Source: Lentzea atacamensis (GTDB lineage: Bacteria; Actinomycetota; Actinomycetes; Mycobacteriales; Pseudonocardiaceae). Taken from it: 64,000 nucleotides of DNA. Positions within the stretch are counted from its first letter, which is position 1. Every line of letters starts with the position of its first letter. The stretch lies in NCBI RefSeq assembly GCF_003269295.1, contig NZ_QLTT01000003.1, positions 868,001 to 932,000 of the forward strand. The letters run 5' to 3'. Shown here in pieces: positions 63,118 to 64,000 of the stretch. Under the pieces are notes generated by a model that saw only the letters and a list, made by a program, of their open reading frames with translations, did no database searches and had not been told where the DNA came from. The translations under genes were made by a program, and so were the position numbers.

Positions 63118-64000
63118 TCAGAGCCGATAGAGGTAGTGGTCGTGACCGCTGAGCGCCGCTGTCATCCAGCCCGGCATGTCCTCCGGTGTCATCGACGTCC
63201 AGCAGGGCGTTCGTTCGACCATCGCGCGCCCGAGGCGTCGTCCGATCGCCACGAGCTCGTTGCCGGCGGGGCGGCGTTGTGCGTCGTAGATCGCCAGTAC
63301 CTCGTCCCGGTTGGCACCGGTGCGAAGCGCGTGCTCCAGGCTCTCCGCGTCCAGCATGGCCTTGGCGGCCCCGGACGCGGTGTGTGGCCGGGTCAGTGTC
63401 GCCGCGTCGCCGACGAGGAGGAACGGGTTGGCGGCGTAGCTGGCGGTGGTTACGTCTCGCACCGGGTGCACGCATCGCACGCCGGTGCGTCGGCAGACGT
63501 CGGCCCAGGCGGGCGGCAGAAAACGGGTGACCGTCGGCCAGACCTCGTCGGTGTCCGCGTGCCGGGGTCTGCGGGGGCGTTGGTAGACGGCCCAGAACAG
63601 TTGCCGGCCACCTGAGCTGGACGGAATGAGGTAGAAGATCGCGTGGCCGCCGGGGAAGACCGCGGTCACGAACGCCGTCGCCAGGAGGTCGGTGATCCAC
63701 GTGGGCAGCCGATCGTCGGTGACAATGCCGCGCCAGAGGGCGTAACCGGCTTCCTGCGGCCGGCTTTGCGGGCTGACCTTGTCACGGACCAATGACGCAT
63801 GCCCGTCCGCGCCGACCACCAGGTCGAAGGTGTGCGTTCGTCCGTCCTCGGTGGTGATGGCGCCGTTGCCGTGCACGCTCGTGACGCGGGCACCGGCGTG
63901 GTAGTCCGCGGCCACCTTGTCGGCGAGAGAGCGCCACAGCTGGCCCCAGCTGACGGCCAGGGCCGGTGCGGGTTGCCGCCACAACACGCGCCCGGCCGGC
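63118..64000 (-). CDS. FAD-dependent aromatic monooxygenase, 5' end outside window
   Basis: 294 codons of a PHBH-fold flavin monooxygenase are visible; the frame is open to the right edge, so the dinucleotide-binding N-terminus lies outside. Seen are the FDLVVGADGHASLVRDKV (DG) motif and the flavin-binding NPFLLVGDAATLTRPHTASG (GD motif). It is the gene just upstream of the type III polyketide synthase and most likely oxidises its product. Confidence 0.88.
   Translation of the reverse strand, partial: PAGRVLWRQPAPALAVSWGQLWRSLADKVAADYHAGARVTSVHGNGAITTEDGRTHTFDLVVGADGHASLVRDKVSPQSRPQEAGYALWRGIVTDDRLPTWITDLLATAFVTAVFPGGHAIFYLIPSSSGGRQLFWAVYQRPRRPRHADTDEVWPTVTRFLPPAWADVCRRTGVRCVHPVRDVTTASYAANPFLLVGDAATLTRPHTASGAAKAMLDAESLEHALRTGANRDEVLAIYDAQRRPAGNELVAIGRRLGRAMVERTPCWTSMTPEDMPGWMTAALSGHDHYLYRL

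Overview
The window is about 70% GC, and its genes end predominantly in G or C at third codon positions. It carries a qcrCAB-type respiratory module with a di-haem cytochrome c, DUF3040 proteins, LuxR regulators of the large ATPase type, ROK regulators and many secreted enzymes ending in ricin-type lectin domains. This fits a filamentous actinomycete, most likely a member of the Pseudonocardiales; that assignment is inference. No rRNA, tRNA or CRISPR array was seen.

Left part (1-25.5 kb). A minus-strand respiratory operon runs ctaD - DUF3040 - qcrC - qcrA - qcrB, with qcrB cut by the window edge. Next come stress and regulatory genes: a MEDS/ATPase anti-sigma-like protein, a universal stress protein, two large LuxR ATPase regulators plus a third in ruins, an ECF sigma factor, short-chain dehydrogenases, two alpha/beta hydrolases and an LtrA protein. 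Broken genes lie between them: a SpoIIE phosphatase tail, a frameshifted membrane protein, a TetR tail and a decayed MOSC protein. At 21.1-23.9 kb is a tightly overlapping operon of a methyltransferase, a 72-residue acidic protein, a ferritin-like protein and a double-CDGSH iron-sulfur protein. Two overlapping cupin genes follow.

Central island (about 25.8-57.7 kb). The island is bracketed by two same-strand remnants of the same transposase gene. Its left half encodes secreted carbohydrate enzymes: two glucose/sorbosone-dehydrogenase-type proteins, ThuA and DUF1080 domains, a GH54 arabinofuranosidase and a truncated GH95, most with a C-terminal ricin lectin. It also holds a DJ-1 protein, a myo-inositol-phosphate synthase, a sugar isomerase and a ROK regulator, interspersed with several genes collapsed by deletion. 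Its right half starts with a polyprenyl diphosphate synthase and a second ROK regulator. Then comes an 11-gene co-directional operon: sugar ABC importer (ATPase, two permeases, lipoprotein), UbiA-type prenyltransferase (EboC-like), a fused TIM-barrel/EboA protein, TatD hydrolase (EboB-like), EboE, an EboF-like phosphodiesterase and a small HTH protein. The inferred scheme is that secreted enzymes release an oxidised or arabinose-containing sugar, the importer takes it up, and the Ebo-type enzymes with a prenyl donor and perhaps an inositol phosphate make or move an unknown prenylated metabolite. Inverted repeats of the form TGGCA-N6-TGCCA stand before several of these units and may be ROK operators.

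Right part (57.5-64 kb). Transposase remnants are followed by a NarL-type two-component system, two small membrane proteins, an IS3 remnant abutting a DUF1232 tail, and a type III polyketide synthase with an FAD monooxygenase that runs off the window.
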